From Kribbella sp. NBC_00382 (lineage in GTDB: Bacteria; Actinomycetota; Actinomycetes; Propionibacteriales; Kribbellaceae), in assembly GCF_036067295.1 (NCBI RefSeq), contig NZ_CP107954.1:3100001-3164000 (forward strand): 64,000 bases of DNA, written 5' to 3'. Positions 50,664 through 58,301 of this stretch are shown here, in pieces. The translations under genes were made by a program, and so were the position numbers. How positions within the stretch are numbered: position 1 is the first letter of the stretch; the number at the start of each line of letters is the position of its first letter. Below the pieces are notes generated by a model. The model had not been told where the DNA came from. It saw only the letters and a list, made by a program, of their open reading frames with translations, and did no database searches.

Positions 50664-51809
50664 TCAGGGCTTGATCTTGATAGACCGGGGGAGCTGCGCA
50701 GCGGATCCATTCGCGGCGATGTCGCTGAGCGCTTTGGCGACCTCCTTGTCCCGTCCATCGACTGCATGGATGTACCGCTGAGCAGCAGCCGGGGTCGATT
50801 GGCCGGCGCGCTTCATCAGGTCGATGGTGCTCGCGCCGGAGGCAGCGGCCAGGCTCTGCCCGGTGTGCCTTAGGTCGTGGAACGAGATCTCTAGGCCGAC
50901 CTTCTTACGTGCTCGTACGAACGCCTGGTACAGGGCGTTCCCCCGCATGCGATGCCCGTTCTTGCCGACGAAGAAGTACTCAGGTCCGGCGAATTCTTCG
51001 CTGTGCGCGACGATCAGCGGCCACACGTGAGGCGGTACGGCTACCTCCCGCTTGCCTGCTTCGGTTTTCGGGTCTTTCTCGAACTTCCGAGGAGATTCGA
51101 GCAGCTCCACCCAGTTCTTTCGGACCCAGACCTCTTGCCGTACAACATCTACGTCCATGGTCCGGAGGCCACAGACCTCACCGCGCCTAAGACTGCACCA
51201 AGCCGCGACCACAACGGCAGCGCGATATCGAGGTGTGATTGCCTTGATCAGCTCGTCAACCTGAGCGGGCGTCGCAATCCCTCGTTCGGTCGCTTTGTCG
51301 GCACCAGCTCCGGGGATCTGGCATGGGTTCTTGACGATGGCCTCATCTCGCACCGCCGCATTCATCACCGCGCGAAGAAACCGATACGACTGTGCGATTG
51401 AAGTCCGACCGCCGGTGCCGCGCCGAGCCTTGGAATACCACTTGCGCACTACGGGCGGCGTGATGCTCCGCAGCGGCATGTCCAGGAGGTCACCCATGTG
51501 CAGCCGCATGTTCCGCCGACAGGTCTCTTCCCAGCGCTCCCCGATCTCCTCGTTCTCGATGAGGTAGGCGCTGGCGTACTGCCGAAAGGGAACCTTGCCT
51601 AGCGCCTCGTCCTGCCAAGCGCCGCTACTGAGATCGACCTCGACCTTGAGCAGCCAACGTTCGGCATCACGCTCATTTTTGAACGGCGAAGGAGCTGGTT
51701 GCCGAACGCCGTTGCGTCCGATGTAGGACGCTTGAAACTTGCCCGATGGGAGCTTCCGCACGTTGCCGAATGAACGACGCGGCTTCTTTTCCTTCTCCTG
51801 TTCAGCCAT
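50664..51809 (-). CDS. int: Site-specific tyrosine recombinase (integrase)
   Basis: A 381-residue integrase. An N-terminal AP2-like arm-binding part (FGNVRKLPSGKFQASYIGRNG) and SAM-like core-binding domain precede the catalytic domain. Visible active-site residues are Arg in CSLRRGEVCGL, His-x-x-Arg in SFHDLRHTGQSL, and Tyr in AAQRYIHAV; the usual GHS/GHT is AGQST. It recombines the tRNA-Phe 3' end with the element's circular form. ATG 51809 overlaps the xis stop (ATGA). A longer frame to 51836 is less likely. Confidence 0.94.
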   Translation of the reverse strand: MAEQEKEKKPRRSFGNVRKLPSGKFQASYIGRNGVRQPAPSPFKNERDAERWLLKVEVDLSSGAWQDEALGKVPFRQYASAYLIENEEIGERWEETCRRNMRLHMGDLLDMPLRSITPPVVRKWYSKARRGTGGRTSIAQSYRFLRAVMNAAVRDEAIVKNPCQIPGAGADKATERGIATPAQVDELIKAITPRYRAAVVVAAWCSLRRGEVCGLRTMDVDVVRQEVWVRKNWVELLESPRKFEKDPKTEAGKREVAVPPHVWPLIVAHSEEFAGPEYFFVGKNGHRMRGNALYQAFVRARKKVGLEISFHDLRHTGQSLAAASGASTIDLMKRAGQSTPAAAQRYIHAVDGRDKEVAKALSDIAANGSAAQLPRSIKIKP

Positions 51810-52018
51810 CACGCAACCACCCGTCCGGCGCTCCAACGCAGTTCGATCGGATCGACCGTCTGCTCTTCGATGTACGCCGTGAGAACGTCCTCAGGAATGC
51901 GCACGTGGCGACCCACGCGAACGAAGTGGATACGGCGTTCCGCGATCAACCGGCGCGGGAATCGCTCCGTAGTCCCCAGAACCTCAGCAGCCTGGGCGAC
52001 CGTAAGTAGCCTTCTCAC
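51809..52018 (-). CDS. xis: Excisionase / helix-turn-helix protein
   Basis: A 69-residue MerR-type helix-turn-helix protein (LTVAQAAEVLGTTERFPRRLIAERRI, then RVGRHVRIPEDVLTAYIE), typical of AICE and pSAM2-type Xis proteins that direct the integrase to excise. The start is GTG 52018. It overlaps int by 4 bp, and the replication gene ends 15 bp upstream, reproducing the rep-xis-int order of pSAM2. Confidence 0.9.
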   Translation of the reverse strand: MRRLLTVAQAAEVLGTTERFPRRLIAERRIHFVRVGRHVRIPEDVLTAYIEEQTVDPIELRWSAGRVVA

Positions 52019-52033
52019 TCGATTGCTCCCCGT

Positions 52034-53722
52034 CTATGCCGCCGAGCTGGCGGGCAGTTGGTCAGTTGCCGAACCGATGTCGTCCGGTGGTGAGGTGCCG
52101 TCGCGGGCGCGTTGTTTGGCTGCCTCGTACTCGGTGCGCCAGCGGATGCGTTTGGTGATGGCGTAGGCCATGACTTCTTTGTGAGTTGGCACGTCTTCCT
52201 CACCGGGCCGGACGGCGGTCCAGATGAACCGTGGCTGTTCGTCGTCGCCGGTGTTCTGAGCGACCGACAGAGCTGACTGGTCGTCCATCGCGACACCGGC
52301 AGCGGCCAGGGTCTGGCGGATGACTTCAGCGCGGTCGGCCCGGTGGTCAGTCAAGGTCTTGCCGGTCCATTGACGAGATACGAGCACGCGCCGGCCACCG
52401 ACGCCGAGGTGCTGGCGGTCGTGAGCTTTGGCGTCGCAGACGCCAGGTACGACGTTGCCGTCAGCATCCTTCGGAGTGATTCCGTACAGAAGCCAGTTCG
52501 CGCAGCTGGGCGAACACGGCAGGATCTTGACCTGGTCGTGCAGTCGGATCATGTGGTCGAGCTGAGCCGGGTGGATTGCGTCGGGATCGTCGCCAAAGGT
52601 CTCCGAGATGGCCTTACCGAGGTACTTAGTCAGGTAGCCAATCGCCTTGCCGACCTTGGAGCGCTTGCCCGTGTCGTCGTCGGCCACGATGCCCTTGTAG
52701 TCGAGCTGAGCACCAAAGCGGACGACGTGTGCAGGTCGAGCTGCGTCGTCGGCGGCCAGGTCGTCCAGTGCGTCATCCCAGGTCGGCAGGAGGACGCCCG
52801 TAGCGGTGTCGAGGAACCGTTTGGACAGCTCGTCCCATACCGGCAGGTCCCGGCCGGTGTCAGCGCCGTACAGAGGCTTGTCGTGGGCGGGCCACCAGAC
52901 TTGGTGATAGGTGGCGTCGAGGACCTGGCGGACGATCTCGCGCGGGATCGTTCCGCGGACTGCTGCGTGCAGATGCGGAGCGAGGCGCTTCTGCGGTTCG
53001 ACCACGGCGAAGTACTGAGCCTTGTAGCCGGCGCAGCGGCGCAGGTTCTGAATGAACCGGTCGACGCCCTTGGCGAAGTGCAGGGCATCGAGCGCAGCAC
53101 GGCGGTAGTCGTAGGTGTCCGGGTCAAGGGGCGTCGAGAGCAGCGGCGACTCGGTGCTGTGGTGGACGCCGCAGCCGCACGGGACTAGGCCCTTGCCGGG
53201 GACGCGGTGGGGCAGGCGGTGGGTCGGGCCGTAGGAATCGCAGGTGAGGGTGAGGAACATCGACGGCCGGTAGGTCTTGCCGTTCGGTGCGCGGAAGCTA
53301 GTGCCGAGCGTGCGCTTGTCCATCGGGACTCGTGGCAGGTCTGGGGCGTCCTGGCGGCGGCGGGTCGAGCGGACACGGCGAGTGGTCTCGTCGTCGGCCG
53401 GCGTTTCGTCTTCCGGCTCGGTCTCGTCCTCCTCGTCCTGCTCGAGGTCGCGGTCAGGTATGAGTACTTCGACTTCGCGGTGCCAGCCTTCGCGGCATTG
53501 CTGCATCCGTAGGCGTCGGTTCGCTTCAGCGCACGGCGGGCATTTTGTGGCGAGCGTTGCGCCGCAGTTGACACCGACGACTCGTTCAGTGCCGGTTTCG
53601 GTGTCGTAGATGCGGTTGAGGATCGGGCGGACGCATACGCCGTTGGTGACGGCCAGGTCCCGCACCATGTCGAGAGGGAGGTGGTCCAGGGTGATCTTCT
53701 TGGGTGCCTTGGTGTCGGTCAT
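52034..53722 (-). CDS. RepSA-type replication initiator (rolling circle)
   Basis: A 562-residue initiator like RepSA of pSAM2. N-terminal cysteines (GATLATKCPPCAEANRRLRMQQC) may bind zinc. The HUH-type histidines are in LAPHLHAAVRGTIPREI, and YLTKYLGK downstream may hold the nicking tyrosine. It opens the double-strand origin of the excised circle and starts rolling-circle replication, as known for this class. ATG 53722. It is in the same coupled operon as xis and int. Confidence 0.9.
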   Translation of the reverse strand: MTDTKAPKKITLDHLPLDMVRDLAVTNGVCVRPILNRIYDTETGTERVVGVNCGATLATKCPPCAEANRRLRMQQCREGWHREVEVLIPDRDLEQDEEDETEPEDETPADDETTRRVRSTRRRQDAPDLPRVPMDKRTLGTSFRAPNGKTYRPSMFLTLTCDSYGPTHRLPHRVPGKGLVPCGCGVHHSTESPLLSTPLDPDTYDYRRAALDALHFAKGVDRFIQNLRRCAGYKAQYFAVVEPQKRLAPHLHAAVRGTIPREIVRQVLDATYHQVWWPAHDKPLYGADTGRDLPVWDELSKRFLDTATGVLLPTWDDALDDLAADDAARPAHVVRFGAQLDYKGIVADDDTGKRSKVGKAIGYLTKYLGKAISETFGDDPDAIHPAQLDHMIRLHDQVKILPCSPSCANWLLYGITPKDADGNVVPGVCDAKAHDRQHLGVGGRRVLVSRQWTGKTLTDHRADRAEVIRQTLAAAGVAMDDQSALSVAQNTGDDEQPRFIWTAVRPGEEDVPTHKEVMAYAITKRIRWRTEYEAAKQRARDGTSPPDDIGSATDQLPASSAA

Positions 53723-53736
53723 TCTGGACCACCTCC

Positions 53737-53925
53737 CTACTGGGGTTGATTCGTCTCGGACGGCTGTTCGTGGGGAATGCGGGCGGTGAGGTAACAGCGG
53801 ACCCCGGCCTTTCCGCGATTGGTAAAGAGCTGTCCGGAGCCGTCGAGCTGGAACACCACGGCAAGGACCTTGACCATGACCTCGATCTCGGCCGGATTGC
53901 CGGATAGCCGCATCTGTACTGACAT
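53737..53925 (-). CDS. Small AICE protein (62 aa)
   Basis: A 62-residue protein, MSVQMRLSGNPAEIEVMVKVLAV followed by strands ending in RCYLTARI. It could be a small ferredoxin-like fold. Similar proteins sit upstream of rep in other actinobacterial integrative elements (recollection). ATG 53925 overlaps the stop of the WhiB-like gene and the rep gene starts 14 bp after its end, so it is part of the coupled operon. Function unknown. Confidence 0.7.
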   Translation of the reverse strand: MSVQMRLSGNPAEIEVMVKVLAVVFQLDGSGQLFTNRGKAGVRCYLTARIPHEQPSETNQPQ

Positions 53926-54401
53926 CACGCCGCCGCCTGTCCTCGGCGAGACAGAGGGGACATCTCGGTCTTGGGGTGGTCGGGTTTCCAGTCGGTGCGG
54001 CAGACGGCCGGTAGCGCTGCCGAGGAGCGGGTCATCCAGTACGGGGACAGCGGGGCGAGTTTCGCCGTGATCGTTTCCCGGTCGATCTCGGTTGTCGCGC
54101 CCCAGACGCCTTGCTCGTCGTTCAGGAGCGCGGAGGCCAGGCAGGACCGGCGTACAGGGCACGTAGCGCAAACTTGGTCAGCAGCCTTGGTCTGTACGGC
54201 CAGGTCGTCGCTGTAGAACCCCGGGTTGTCGGTCCTGGCGCATGCCGCCTCGTCGTTCCATCCGCGTCGTATCCAGGAGTTAATGACGACCCGCACTGCG
54301 GGCGGCAAGACCGGGACGATCGGTAGTTGGAGTTGGCCGGCGGTTTGAAGCTTGGGCTTGTGGTTGGCCTGGCGGGTGGTGATGCTGACGAGCGTGCTCA
54401 T
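53925..54401 (-). CDS. WhiB-like Fe-S transcription factor
   Basis: A 158-residue protein with the WhiB domain: four cysteines, Cys54 (EAACA), Cys78, Cys81 and Cys87 (VCATCPVRRSC), which bind a [4Fe-4S] cluster, then the G-V-W-G turn (GVWGAT, 98-103). WhiB proteins are found only in actinobacteria and their phages and bind sigma factor or DNA. Here it lies inside the transfer/replication operon, overlapping ftsK/traB and the 62-aa gene by 4 bp each, so it may tune the element in response to redox state (inference). The C-terminal 50 residues are not part of the domain. Confidence 0.85.
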   Translation of the reverse strand: MSTLVSITTRQANHKPKLQTAGQLQLPIVPVLPPAVRVVINSWIRRGWNDEAACARTDNPGFYSDDLAVQTKAADQVCATCPVRRSCLASALLNDEQGVWGATTEIDRETITAKLAPLSPYWMTRSSAALPAVCRTDWKPDHPKTEMSPLSRRGQAAA

Positions 54402-55852
54402 GCGGCTTCACCGTCTTGGACCAGGTCGCCGTCGAGGATTTGTCCGGCCACGGTGTTCGGGTTGATCAGGGCCACGTCCGCGCCCTCGATCTCCCGGTGC
54501 GGGCCAAAGGTGGTGGCCATGTGGCGGATCTGGTTGTCGCTGACGTACGCAGCCCGGACCCGGACGGGCTCCTTCCTGCCTTCCTGAAGGATGTAGGCAA
54601 CGCCCGGCATCGAGTCTGGGATGCGGTCGCATTCCGCGCCGAGGTCTCGCGCGCCTTCGCCTAGCGACATCTCTACCTGGGCTTCGTTGTCGAGCCGCAT
54701 TGCGATCTTGGTCGGGAACAGTTCCCGCCAGGTCACAACGTCCTTGGTCACGAGCAGAGAGGTAGCGAACACCGAGTAGCCCGGTGCGCGACCCTTGCCG
54801 AGTAGCCGACCGAGTGCGACGTCGATCCGTGCGCTGATCCGCCGACCTTCTGTGCCCGGCAGGAGAACGGTGAGCTGCATCAGCTCATCGATCACGATCA
54901 GCACGAACGGGGTTTCCTGCGACGGCGTGAACGTGCGTGCCTTGCCGCGCAGCAGCTTGGTCCGGTCGTCCAGGTAATCGGCGTCGGCTTCGAGCAGCTC
55001 GGCCATCGCTTCGTAGTCGTCGGCCTCGTACCGCTCGAACAGCTCGCGGCCCCATTCGAGTTCCATGCCGCCCTTGGGATCGATTCCATGTACTACGACC
55101 AGGCCCGCCCGGATGTACGGGGCAAGCGCCCACAGCAGCGCCCACAGGACCGACGACTTGCCGGCGCCGGTGACGCCACAGACGAAGATGTGCCGTCCGA
55201 CGACCTTGATCCGCCACGGCGTGCCGTCCTCGCAGTAGCCGAGGATCAGGTTGTCCAGGTCCTCGACCCGCAGGCGTACCGGGTGGGGGATGAGCGAGAC
55301 CGTCTTGCGCAGTGGGTCAGCGGTGTAGAAGTCCACCCACACCCGGCCCGGTTCCAGCTCACGGACTGATACCCGGCGAGCCTTGCCCGCGTGCCGCAGA
55401 TCTTCGACTGCCTCGATCACCTGTTGGGCCCGAACACCGAGAGGGAGGTCGAGCAACAGGGAGTCGATACAGCCCGTCGAGCGGACCTTGAGAATGCGCG
55501 GACGCAGAATCCAGCCCGTCATCTCATCGGTCACCGACAAGCCCAGTCGCCCCATCCAGAGCCACCAGCGCGGCGCGTACCGGAACCAACGCCGGTACCA
55601 GGCCTTCACCCGGTACACCACGACGTTGCGCAGCGAGGCCGGCGACTTCCACCCCCAGACAGCCAGCATCACAACCAGGACGCCAGTCGCGACCAACAGC
55701 CACAACCAGCCCTCGCGGTGAACGTAGACCGCCAGCGCCGGGATACCGAGCAGCGGGACCATCACCCCCGGATGCCGCAGTTGTGAAGCCAGCATCCGGC
55801 CGAGTGGGTAGTCGCCGGCGGCTTTCCTGCCGAACTTGATCTTGTTACCCAT
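54398..55852 (-). CDS. FtsK/SpoIIIE-type DNA translocase (TraB/TraSA-like transfer protein)
   Basis: A 484-residue motor protein. Two or three membrane segments sit near the N-terminus (VPLLGIPALAVYV, WLWLLVATGVLVVMLAVW). The motor domain has Walker A VCGVTGAGKSSVLWALL (about 222-238) and Walker B FVLIVIDELMQL (about 314-325). In pSAM2-type elements this single protein moves double-stranded DNA between mycelial cells, unlike type IV conjugation. The C-terminal winged helix for clt recognition is not obvious. It overlaps the WhiB-like gene by 4 bp. Confidence 0.92.
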   Translation of the reverse strand: MGNKIKFGRKAAGDYPLGRMLASQLRHPGVMVPLLGIPALAVYVHREGWLWLLVATGVLVVMLAVWGWKSPASLRNVVVYRVKAWYRRWFRYAPRWWLWMGRLGLSVTDEMTGWILRPRILKVRSTGCIDSLLLDLPLGVRAQQVIEAVEDLRHAGKARRVSVRELEPGRVWVDFYTADPLRKTVSLIPHPVRLRVEDLDNLILGYCEDGTPWRIKVVGRHIFVCGVTGAGKSSVLWALLWALAPYIRAGLVVVHGIDPKGGMELEWGRELFERYEADDYEAMAELLEADADYLDDRTKLLRGKARTFTPSQETPFVLIVIDELMQLTVLLPGTEGRRISARIDVALGRLLGKGRAPGYSVFATSLLVTKDVVTWRELFPTKIAMRLDNEAQVEMSLGEGARDLGAECDRIPDSMPGVAYILQEGRKEPVRVRAAYVSDNQIRHMATTFGPHREIEGADVALINPNTVAGQILDGDLVQDGEAA

Positions 55853-55854
55853 GT

Positions 55855-56133
55855 CTACTTGCCGCCTCTCTCATGCTTGGCGAACCGGCGCTCGATCAGG
55901 AGCAGCTCGGCCGAAGCCAGCTCCAGTGCCGTCATCGCGCCGGTAGCGCCAGCGTTCGCGTCCGGGTCCGGTACACCGGCCAGAACTTTCGTGGTCTTCT
56001 GCAGTTGGGACCTGGCGTCGTCCAGGTCGTTCATCAAGCGGCGCAGCCGGAACATCGCGTCCAGGTCGTTCTCGACATCCAGCGCTCGCGCCCACTGATC
56101 CAGCAGCCGAGGCCGCCGTCCAAGTACCGCCAT
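55855..56133 (-). CDS. Tandem 'HERG-tail' small protein, copy 1
   Basis: A 92-residue helical protein, the copy nearest the translocase gene. It shares with the next four genes a start of R-x-L-D-x-W-A-x-x-x-x-V-x-N-D-x-D-A, a middle helix pair, and a C-terminal F-x-x-HERG (here FAKHERGGK). It is the most diverged in the middle (KVLAGVPDPDANAG). It ends 2 bp before the translocase start codon, so coupled. Function unknown; a role in transfer or spreading is suggested only by position. Confidence 0.75.
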   Translation of the reverse strand: MAVLGRRPRLLDQWARALDVENDLDAMFRLRRLMNDLDDARSQLQKTTKVLAGVPDPDANAGATGAMTALELASAELLLIERRFAKHERGGK

Positions 56134-56138
56134 GCCTT

Positions 56139-56402
56139 TCAGCCCCTCTCGTGTGCTGCGAACATGCGCAGCGCGTCGTCAATGGCCACCACGGCCAGAT
56201 CGATCCGGTTCAGCGCCGTATCCAGCGATCGGCGCACTTCCTCACTCGGGGCCTTGGACACCGACCGGGCCGTGATCTTGATCCGGTCTTGGCTGTCCAG
56301 CAGGCGGCCGAGCAAGCTGTGCAGTTCCCGCAACGCGTCTTCGTCGTTGCCGACCTCCATCGCGGCAGCCCATCCGTCCAGGTCGCGGCTGTGCCGTGCC
56401 AT
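56139..56402 (-). CDS. Tandem 'HERG-tail' small protein, copy 2
   Basis: An 87-residue helical protein starting MARHSRDLDGWAAAMEVGNDEDAL and ending FAAHERG. It is closest to copy 3: both have LLGRL(L/M)D(S/G)QDRI, VSKAPSEEVRRSL or its near twin, and IDLAV. ATG 56402 lies just past the stop of copy 3. The pair 2/3 is the most recent duplication in the row. No known family. Confidence 0.75.
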   Translation of the reverse strand: MARHSRDLDGWAAAMEVGNDEDALRELHSLLGRLLDSQDRIKITARSVSKAPSEEVRRSLDTALNRIDLAVVAIDDALRMFAAHERG

Positions 56403-56407
56403 CCGGA

Positions 56408-56680
56408 TCACCCGCGCTCGTGAATCGCGAACCCTCGAAGCGCCTCGTCCACAGCCATCACAGCCAGATCCAGCCGCCCAAGCGCAGTAGCCAGAGACCG
56501 GCGTACGTCCTCGTTCGGAGCCTTCGACAACGACCGAGCTGTCGTCCTGATCCGGTCCTGCCCGTCCATCAGCCGGCCGAGCAGCTTGTGCAGCTCACCA
56601 GCAGCGTCGAAATCGTTGGTAGCTCCTACCGCGACCGCCCAAGCGTCGAGATCACGCCGGGTCGCGAACAGGCCTGCCAT
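56408..56680 (-). CDS. Tandem 'HERG-tail' small protein, copy 3
   Basis: A 90-residue helical protein, MAGLFATRRDLDAWAVAVGATND at the start and FAIHERG at the end; nearly the same helix plan as copy 2. ATG 56680 overlaps the stop of copy 4 (ATGA). A longer frame to 56740 is a shadow inside copy 4. Function unknown. Confidence 0.75.
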   Translation of the reverse strand: MAGLFATRRDLDAWAVAVGATNDFDAAGELHKLLGRLMDGQDRIRTTARSLSKAPNEDVRRSLATALGRLDLAVMAVDEALRGFAIHERG

Positions 56681-56946
56681 CACTGCTCTCCTCTCTCGTG
56701 CGCCTCGAACTTGCGTTTCACCAGGCCGAGCGCCGACCACAGGTCGATTGCCTCTTGCGCGGCTTGGCGTGACATCACGAGCAGGTCGGGGTCAGGACAT
56801 CCACGCAGACTCACCTCGACCCGCAGCGCCCAATACGCCATGTACTTCAACTTCTCCCGCAGCTCGCCCAGCGCCGTGATCGCGTCGCCGTCGTTGCTGA
56901 CAGCAAGCACTCGCGCCCACCGGTCCAGCTCTCTCGGTCGCGGCAT
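56680..56946 (-). CDS. Tandem 'HERG-tail' small protein, copy 4
   Basis: An 88-residue helical protein, MPRPRELDRWARVLAVSNDGDAI at the start and FEAHERGEQ at the end. The middle (EVSLRGCPDPDLLVMSRQA) resembles copy 1 in the C/V-PDPD element. Start ATG 56946 directly follows copy 5. Function unknown. Confidence 0.75.
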   Translation of the reverse strand: MPRPRELDRWARVLAVSNDGDAITALGELREKLKYMAYWALRVEVSLRGCPDPDLLVMSRQAAQEAIDLWSALGLVKRKFEAHERGEQ

Positions 56947-56947
56947 T

Positions 56948-57202
56948 TCACATCCCCCGCTCGTGCAGCAGGAAGTCGCGCTTCACCCAGAACAGACCGT
57001 CCTGCACCCCATCCAGGCTGTCCGCCGCACGAGCCGCGATACCCCGCTCATCCACACCCCGCAGGCGATCGCACACCGCGCCGAAATCGTTCTGAAGACC
57101 CCGGACCACCTGCGACAGGTGCGCAAGCTCCACGATGGCCTCGTCGTCGGTCCGCACGTCCAGCGCCTGCGCCCACCCGTCCAGATCCCGACGCCGCGAC
57201 AT
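56948..57202 (-). CDS. Tandem 'HERG-tail' small protein, copy 5
   Basis: An 84-residue helical protein, MSRRRDLDGWAQALDVRTDDEAI at the start and FLLHERGM at the end. It is first of the row in transcription order. ATG 57202 overlaps the stop of the upstream 168-aa gene (TGATG). Function unknown; the repeated family suggests subunits of one hetero-oligomer or a set under diversifying duplication. Confidence 0.75.
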   Translation of the reverse strand: MSRRRDLDGWAQALDVRTDDEAIVELAHLSQVVRGLQNDFGAVCDRLRGVDERGIAARAADSLDGVQDGLFWVKRDFLLHERGM

Positions 57203-57708
57203 CAGATGAAGCCCTCCGCGCGAAGGACCCGGTTCGCCGTCCACGAACCCTCGTCGTCGCCCGGCTCGTCGTAGTCGTCGTCATCGAGCGGGTTGTCTTC
57301 CACTGTCGGATCGTCGTGGCGCTCCCAGGCCGTTCCCAGCTCGGGAGCAGGCTCGGTCGGTACGAACGGGATCGGCTCGTCCACTAGCGCCTCAAGGCAT
57401 TGCAGGTGGTCGTGTTCGTGCCATTCGATCGTTCCGAACGCATCCACGAGGCTGCACGGCTCACCGTTCGGCAGAAGGCCCAGCTCCTCCGCCAAGTCCT
57501 GCCGAGCGCGCTCGATCACGTCGGCCAGCTCCGTCAACACTGCCAGGTCGTGAGCGAACAGCGTCACGCCGCCCGAGTAGTCCCCGACCGTGATCGTGAC
57601 CCACGGCTTACCCGAACCTTCGGCCGCCGACCAGACCTTGTGCCCCAGGCCAGTCGCAGAACGGACGTGCGAGTTCACCGTCATCGACGGCACCACCTCG
57701 GCGACCAC
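57202..57708 (-). CDS. Acidic AICE protein of unknown function
   Basis: A 168-residue protein. The first 95 residues look like a small alpha/beta domain (KPWVTITVGDYSGGVTLFAHDLAVLTELADVIERA), the rest is acidic and probably disordered (DDPTVEDNPLDDDDYDEPGDDEG). The start is GTG 57708 (2 bp after the previous stop) or ATG 57684. Similar proteins are common in the transfer regions of actinobacterial elements (recollection). Member of the coupled operon. Confidence 0.68.
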   Translation of the reverse strand: MVAEVVPSMTVNSHVRSATGLGHKVWSAAEGSGKPWVTITVGDYSGGVTLFAHDLAVLTELADVIERARQDLAEELGLLPNGEPCSLVDAFGTIEWHEHDHLQCLEALVDEPIPFVPTEPAPELGTAWERHDDPTVEDNPLDDDDYDEPGDDEGSWTANRVLRAEGFI

Positions 57709-57710
57709 GG

Positions 57711-58175
57711 TCAGGCCGCCTTGTCAGCTGCAGCCGAACCGGCCTGCGTGCCCGGCATGGTCTTCGGTGCTTTGAGGCCCGTTGCTCGGAACGACCAACC
57801 CTGACGAGCGCGGCACCGGTGAGCCTTGCCGCCCTCAGGAGCAGCACACTGACGCGTGTCCACCCACGGTGACGCCGTCATGCCTTCCAGCTCGATCGGC
57901 GTGAACGGCAGGCCTGGCAGCGAAGCAGGCAGCACCGGCTGCACCTCACCCAGGAGCTTGATCGTGATCGTCCGGTCAGCCTTCTTGGCGTCTGGGTCGG
58001 GGTCCATGACCTCGACCTTCCAGACGAGCTGTTCGGTCTCCTTGTCCCGCGCCTGCACCGGCCGGTCCTTGCTGGACTTTTCGAAGTCGAGCTCAGGCTC
58101 AATCTGGCCTACGGCATACAGGCCGTAGGGGAACGCTTCGCCGAACCGGACCATCACCCGTCGCGGCATACCCAT
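57711..58175 (-). CDS. Conserved AICE protein, first gene of the transfer operon
   Basis: A 154-residue protein, MGMPRRVMVRFGEAFPYGLYAVGQIEPELDFEKS. It has strands suggesting an OB- or beta-barrel-like fold (VWKVEVMDPDPDAKKADRTITIKLLG) and a C-terminal Ala/Lys-rich tail. Two cysteines flank the PEGGK turn. ATG 58175 has GAGGAG six bases upstream. It is the leading gene of the minus-strand operon and sits next to the operators facing the GntR regulator, the place of the replication/transfer activator gene in pSAM2-type elements; I cannot claim the same function. Confidence 0.7.
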   Translation of the reverse strand: MGMPRRVMVRFGEAFPYGLYAVGQIEPELDFEKSSKDRPVQARDKETEQLVWKVEVMDPDPDAKKADRTITIKLLGEVQPVLPASLPGLPFTPIELEGMTASPWVDTRQCAAPEGGKAHRCRARQGWSFRATGLKAPKTMPGTQAGSAAADKAA

Positions 58176-58203
58176 GAGTGGCTCCTCAGCTACCCTGTGA
58201 TTC

Positions 58204-58243
58204 GTACCAACCTTTGGTACATCACCCACAATAGGTACCCATT
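58204..58243. promoter_or_regulatory. Operator palindromes between the transfer operon and the GntR gene
   Basis: 58204-58220 is a perfect 7-bp inverted repeat with a 3-base centre (GTACCAA and TTGGTAC). A related imperfect palindrome around GGTACC lies at 58230-58243. They sit between the divergent starts at 58175 and 58302, where a KorSA-type repressor would block both transcripts. Confidence 0.75.
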
Positions 58244-58301
58244 GGCGGAGGGTCAAGGGGAATGGCACCATTTGTTGGGACAACTTCGGAAGGAAGCCAC
58301 T

